Shown here one piece after another: positions 5,528 to 8,920 of a DNA stretch of 8,920 bases. Within the stretch, counting starts at the first letter, position 1. Every line of letters begins with the position of its first letter. The notes under the pieces are model-generated. The model was not told the origin of the DNA, ran no database searches, and saw nothing but the letters and a program-made list of their open reading frames with translations. This DNA comes from an uncultured Eubacteriales bacterium (GTDB taxonomy: Bacteria; Bacillota_A; Clostridia; Oscillospirales; Oscillospiraceae), in assembly GCA_949739085.1 (NCBI GenBank), contig CATIYU010000199.1:1-8920 (forward strand). The letters run 5' to 3'. A program made the translations under genes and the position numbers.

Positions 5528-5556
5528 TTGCGTATTGGGTGGAAATGGTGCATAAT
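5528..5556 (+). promoter_or_regulatory. candidate promoter for the HD/HEAT/nucleotidyltransferase gene
   Basis: TTGCGT (5528-5533), 17-base spacer, CATAAT (5551-5556). The -10 is a good match and the -35 is weak beyond TTG. Predicted start near 5563 leaves a short leader of about 20 bases holding a run of A residues and seven G residues (5570-5576) that must serve as the ribosome binding site. It is divergent from the deacetylase promoter, with about 50 bases between the two -35 boxes. Confidence 0.52.
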
Positions 5557-5582
5557 GTTACCAGAAAAAGGGGGGGACCGCT

Positions 5583-8500
5583 ATGAACAAAAAAAGACTC
5601 CGCCAGATGAGCGCCAGCCTTCTGCGGCGCCTGACCACACAGCCTGCCGCCCGCTGGCTGGCGCCCCACAGAGAGGCGCTGGCCCAGCTGCTGGAGGAGC
5701 AGAATTTCCTCCAGCGCTTTGTGCCGCTCTACGGCGGCGCAAGGCTGAACTGCGGCGACATCCTGACCCTCTGCCGGGAGGAGCTGAACCGGCTGGCCCC
5801 AGAGCCGGAGGAGGGCTGGTTGGCTTTTACCTACGACTTTGCCCGGAAAGCCATGTTTCCCGACCCGGCCTTTGAGGAGCGGCGGGAGCGGCACGGGGCG
5901 GGAGCGGCGGTTCTGCTGGCCCTCCTGCAAGTGCTGCTGGATGCGGAACAGGCCAAGCTGGACCCACTCTGGCAGCTGGAGCTGCTGAAGGAGGACGAAC
6001 TGGAGGGATCGCCCCACCGGGACAGCTACCGGCTGTTTCTGCGCAGCTACCGCCGGGAGTACGTCTACGAGATGATGCGCCTGGGGCTGGAGGCCACCCC
6101 CTTCCGCACCCTGGAGCATATCGCCGGGGTCCACCACGTGGCCCTCAGCGTGGCCCGGGACCTGAAGCGGGCGGGGGTGCCCATTGACCTGGCCCTGGCC
6201 TCTGCCAGCGCCGCCGGTCACGACATCGGCAAATTCGGCTGCCGCCCCGGGGAGCGGGTACCCTATCTCCACTACTACTATACAGACCTCTGGTTCCGCA
6301 GGCGGCACATGGAGGACATCGGCTATGTGGCCGCGAATCACTCCGTCTGGGACCTGGAGCTGGACTACCTGTCCGTGGAGTCCCTGGTCCTCATCTACGC
6401 CGACTTCCGGGTAAAGCAGGAGCGGGGGCACGACGGCAGGGAGATCACCAAAATTTCCTCCCTGGCGGAGGCGTTTGACGTGATCCTCTCCAAGCTGGAC
6501 AACGTGGACGAGGCCAAGCGCACCCGCTACACCTTCGTCTATGCCAAGCTGCGGGATTTTGAGCGGTATATGGTGAGCCTGGGGGTGGATATCTCCCTGG
6601 GCGGCGCACAGCCTGTCCCCGCCGCCCGGAAGGATGTGGCCCTCATGGACCCGGCAGAGGCGGTGGAAGCCCTGCGGCTCATGGGCGCAGAGCACAACAT
6701 CGCCCTGATGGGCCGCCTGACCAACCAGCGCAGCTTCGCCAGCCTGCTGGAGCTGGCCCGGGGCGAGACCGACTGGCGGCGGCTGCGGGCCTATCTGGGA
6801 GTTTTTAACTCCTACTCCGTCTACCTCAGCGCGCCCCAGAAGGTGCAGACCCTGGCTTTCCTCTATGAGCTGCTGATGCACCGGGAGGGGGACATCCGCC
6901 GCCAGGCTGCGGCGCTCATGGGGGAGATCATCGCCCGGTTCCAGGCGGGCTACGTGAAGGAAAAACCCGCCCACTATGTACCGGACAGCCGGGCCGCCAT
7001 GGACCTGGACCAGTGGAAGCTCTACCTGGAGAAGGTCATCCATCCCGATACCAAACTCATGGCACAGCACCGGCGCTGGATCAGCTACCAGCTGAAAACC
7101 ATTGTCAACTCCCTGCTGGAAAAGTGCGGGGCGGACCGGCGGGGGCTGTTTCTCAAGGCGTTCCTCCGCTACTACCGCCAGCCGGACCGCCTGGAGGATG
7201 AGACGGCCTTCCAGCTGCTGGAGACCGCCACCGCTCTGCCCCGGGATGTGCTGGGGGACCGCCAGCGCAGTTCCCTTCTGGCCTTTGCCCACGGGCTCTC
7301 CGGCCGGGAGGCGGAGGAGGTGCGGGTAGCGGCAGGGCTGCTGATGGAGTACCTTGCCCAGCGGGTTCCCCCGGCGGCAGAGGCTGGAATCGCGTCCGCC
7401 TACCGCCTCAGCGCCCCTCCCGCCAAGCAGGAGCAAAGCCTCTCCGAGGAGGAGGCTTCCGACATTTTCCTGGACAATCTGAAGGCAGCCACGCCCTGGA
7501 TCGTCAAACAGGTGAATATCCGCCGCCTCCCCCAGTTCGCCCAGAGCGGCGGCGGGCGGCTCCTCCACATCGCCACGCACTTGACCAATCTGGTGAAGGT
7601 CAGCGGGCAGGTGGCTGTGCGTCAGAGCGCCGGGGACGCCCTGCTGGACATCGCCCCCCGGCTCACGCCTGAGGAGCGCAACGAGGTGGCGGTGGAGCTG
7701 GGCCGGGGGCTGGAGATTGGCCAGCTGGAGTTCTCCAAGTATATCCCCGGCTGTCTGGGGCGGTTCTGCCTGTGGCTGCCGCCGGACCTGCTGGAGGAGA
7801 TGCTGGACGACCTGGACGAGACCCTCTGCTCCGCCAACGGGCGGGTGGTCTCCCTGGCCCTGGACACCGCCGCCGTCATCTACGAGGAGTACGACACCTA
7901 CCGGGTCCGGTTCCCGGAAGAGGACGGCTGCTACCGCCGACGCCGGGAGCGGCTGCTGGGGATGCTGCTCAAGGGCCTGGCGGGCATCCAGAGCGAGGTG
8001 CGCCAGGAGGCGCTGTTTGTCCTGGGCCGCCACGTGTTCGGCTCCCAGACCTTGGGCCGCCATGAGAAGCGCCGGGCCTTCCTGCTGACGCTGAAAAAGA
8101 TCCTGGCCCTGCTGGGGGAGATGCCCGGGGACGAGCTGACCTTCTACTACCGGGCCGCCATGCTGGGGAGGCTTTACCGGTTCGTCACGGAGCAGGAGAT
8201 TCTCCACGGGGGCTTCCAGTTCGAGGAGCCCCGGCCCGTGGCTTTCTTCCCCGGCGCCTTTGACCCCTTCACCCTCTCCCACAAGGGCATTGTCCGGGCC
8301 ATCCGGGACCTGGGCTTCGAAGTCATGCTGGCTATCGACGAGTTCTCCTGGTCCAAAAAGACCCAGCCCCACCGGATCCGCCGCCGCATTGCCGCCATCT
8401 CCACGGCGGATGAATTCCACGTCTCCATCTTCCCGGAGAACTTCTCCGTCAACATCGCCAACCCCCAGAACCTGGCCGCCCTGCGGGCGGCGTTCCCAGG

Positions 8501-8920
8501 CAGGCAGGTGGCCGTGGTGGTGGGCAGCGATGTGGTGGCCAACGCCTCCTCCTACCGCAAGGCCCCGGAGGAGAGCTCCATCCACACCTTTGACCATGTC
8601 ATCTTCCGCCGGGACCTGGGCGACACCCCCCCGGATTACAGCGCCATCACCGGCCAGGTGGTGGAGCTGACGCTGCCCACCCACCTGGAGGCCATCAGCT
8701 CCACCCGCATCCGGGAGGCGGTGGACCAGGGGCGGGACATCTCCAACCTCATCGACCCGGTGGCCCAGGAGTTCATCTACCTCCACGGCCTCTACCTCCG
8801 GGAGCCCCAGGACAAACCGCTGCTGCGGGTGGAGGATATGACCTTCCAGCGGCATCTGGCGCTGACGGAGGAGACGGAGGATCTTCTGCGGGCCTCGGCC
8901 CTGGCGGACCATCCGGACCC
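5583..8920 (+). CDS. giant HD-domain / HEAT-like repeat / nucleotidyltransferase (NadD/CoaD-fold) fusion protein, C-terminus beyond window
   Basis: One uninterrupted frame of 1112 codons, still open at the window end. Domains: residues 1-174, helical and unassigned. About 175-290 is an HD phosphohydrolase domain with His185, AGHDIGK (His213-Asp214), His242, ANHS (His253) and YADF (Asp274), a full dimetal ligand set spaced like YqeK-type Ap4A hydrolases. About 300-880 is leucine/alanine-rich helical with HEAT-like units (GDIRRQAAALMGEII, 436-450; EVRVAAGLLMEYLA, 579-592; VAVRQSAGDALLDIA, 677-691; SEVRQEALFVLGR, 804-816). About 883-1077 is a nucleotidyltransferase with PGAFDPFTLSHKG (890-902), VVVGSDVVANASSY (978-991) and EAISSTRIREAV (1036-1047), then the LIDP..QEFIYLHGLY ending. 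ISSTxIR is a nucleotide-binding motif of NMNAT enzymes; the TxxH form of the first motif resembles CoaD. No membrane segment or signal is seen. The start ATG at 5583 follows a G-run (5570-5576); the next in-frame ATG (residue 9, 5607) lacks a site. A housekeeping NadD role is uncertain. Confidence 0.87.
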   Translation, partial: MNKKRLRQMSASLLRRLTTQPAARWLAPHREALAQLLEEQNFLQRFVPLYGGARLNCGDILTLCREELNRLAPEPEEGWLAFTYDFARKAMFPDPAFEERRERHGAGAAVLLALLQVLLDAEQAKLDPLWQLELLKEDELEGSPHRDSYRLFLRSYRREYVYEMMRLGLEATPFRTLEHIAGVHHVALSVARDLKRAGVPIDLALASASAAGHDIGKFGCRPGERVPYLHYYYTDLWFRRRHMEDIGYVAANHSVWDLELDYLSVESLVLIYADFRVKQERGHDGREITKISSLAEAFDVILSKLDNVDEAKRTRYTFVYAKLRDFERYMVSLGVDISLGGAQPVPAARKDVALMDPAEAVEALRLMGAEHNIALMGRLTNQRSFASLLELARGETDWRRLRAYLGVFNSYSVYLSAPQKVQTLAFLYELLMHREGDIRRQAAALMGEIIARFQAGYVKEKPAHYVPDSRAAMDLDQWKLYLEKVIHPDTKLMAQHRRWISYQLKTIVNSLLEKCGADRRGLFLKAFLRYYRQPDRLEDETAFQLLETATALPRDVLGDRQRSSLLAFAHGLSGREAEEVRVAAGLLMEYLAQRVPPAAEAGIASAYRLSAPPAKQEQSLSEEEASDIFLDNLKAATPWIVKQVNIRRLPQFAQSGGGRLLHIATHLTNLVKVSGQVAVRQSAGDALLDIAPRLTPEERNEVAVELGRGLEIGQLEFSKYIPGCLGRFCLWLPPDLLEEMLDDLDETLCSANGRVVSLALDTAAVIYEEYDTYRVRFPEEDGCYRRRRERLLGMLLKGLAGIQSEVRQEALFVLGRHVFGSQTLGRHEKRRAFLLTLKKILALLGEMPGDELTFYYRAAMLGRLYRFVTEQEILHGGFQFEEPRPVAFFPGAFDPFTLSHKGIVRAIRDLGFEVMLAIDEFSWSKKTQPHRIRRRIAAISTADEFHVSIFPENFSVNIANPQNLAALRAAFPGRQVAVVVGSDVVANASSYRKAPEESSIHTFDHVIFRRDLGDTPPDYSAITGQVVELTLPTHLEAISSTRIREAVDQGRDISNLIDPVAQEFIYLHGLYLREPQDKPLLRVEDMTFQRHLALTEETEDLLRASALADHPD

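Noticed and set aside
5490..8912. An open frame of 1140 codons on the minus strand, antisense to the whole giant fusion gene.
   Set aside because: Its frame is exactly codon-aligned with the plus-strand gene, so a stop would need TTA, CTA or TCA codons in that gene. These are avoided in GC-rich DNA, and I saw none in the 1112 codons read. The antisense product has no recognisable motif and no ribosome binding site, while the plus strand encodes clear HD and nucleotidyltransferase motifs.
1..8920. CRISPR array, tRNA/rRNA genes, insertion sequences, prophage genes or attachment sites.
   Set aside because: No regularly spaced repeats, no tRNA cloverleaf or rRNA sequence, no transposase or integrase motif and no flanking terminal repeats were found on reading both strands.

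Overview
This window looks like chromosomal DNA from a GC-rich, low-abundance-of-AT-codons member of the Clostridia, most likely Oscillospiraceae (the Flavonifractor / Lawsonibacter / Intestinimonas type). The evidence is strong AGGAGG-type ribosome binding sites, GTG/TTG-tolerant starts, AT-rich promoters with near-consensus -35/-10 boxes set in GC-rich coding DNA, and a BlaI/BlaR1 pair whose receptor carries the W-W-T / E-Y type extracellular domain that I recall from that family. The assignment is an inference from style and recalled family resemblance, not from a search.

Layout. Positions 1-431 (minus) hold the N-terminal third of L-threonine 3-dehydrogenase (tdh), cut by the window edge. 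A divergent control region (432-601) follows. It has a clear promoter for tdh on the minus strand, a clear promoter for the next genes on the plus strand, and two inverted repeats that overlap the plus promoter and its start site. Positions 602-3069 (plus) hold a translationally coupled two-gene regulator: a BlaI/MecI repressor and a 703-residue M56 (BlaR1/MecR1-type) membrane protease. The protease's penicillin-binding domain has been replaced by a different extracellular domain that contains an internal duplication. A small membrane-anchored protein of unknown function (3141-3656, plus) has its own likely promoter.

Positions 3666-5476 are a minus-strand operon. A strong promoter at 5448-5476 drives a PgaB/IcaB-like polysaccharide deacetylase with a TTG start, then, 15 bases later, larE, a sulfur transferase for the nickel-pincer cofactor. 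A textbook intrinsic terminator follows directly after larE. The plus strand resumes at 5583 with one very large gene that is still open at the window end (at least 1112 codons). It joins an N-terminal HD metal-phosphohydrolase domain, about 600 residues of helical HEAT-like repeats, and a nucleotidyltransferase domain of the NadD/CoaD fold.

How the genes fit together: the blaI-blaR1 pair is best read as a self-regulated envelope-stress sensor with no beta-lactamase in view. The deacetylase and the small anchored protein would also act at the cell envelope. LarE and Tdh are metabolic. The large HD/HEAT/nucleotidyltransferase protein is the least ordinary item. It puts on one chain the two activities that Firmicutes often encode as neighbouring genes (nadD and yqeK), separated by a long solenoid. 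No tRNA, rRNA, CRISPR array, insertion sequence or phage gene was seen, and no gene-free stretch exceeds about 230 bases.
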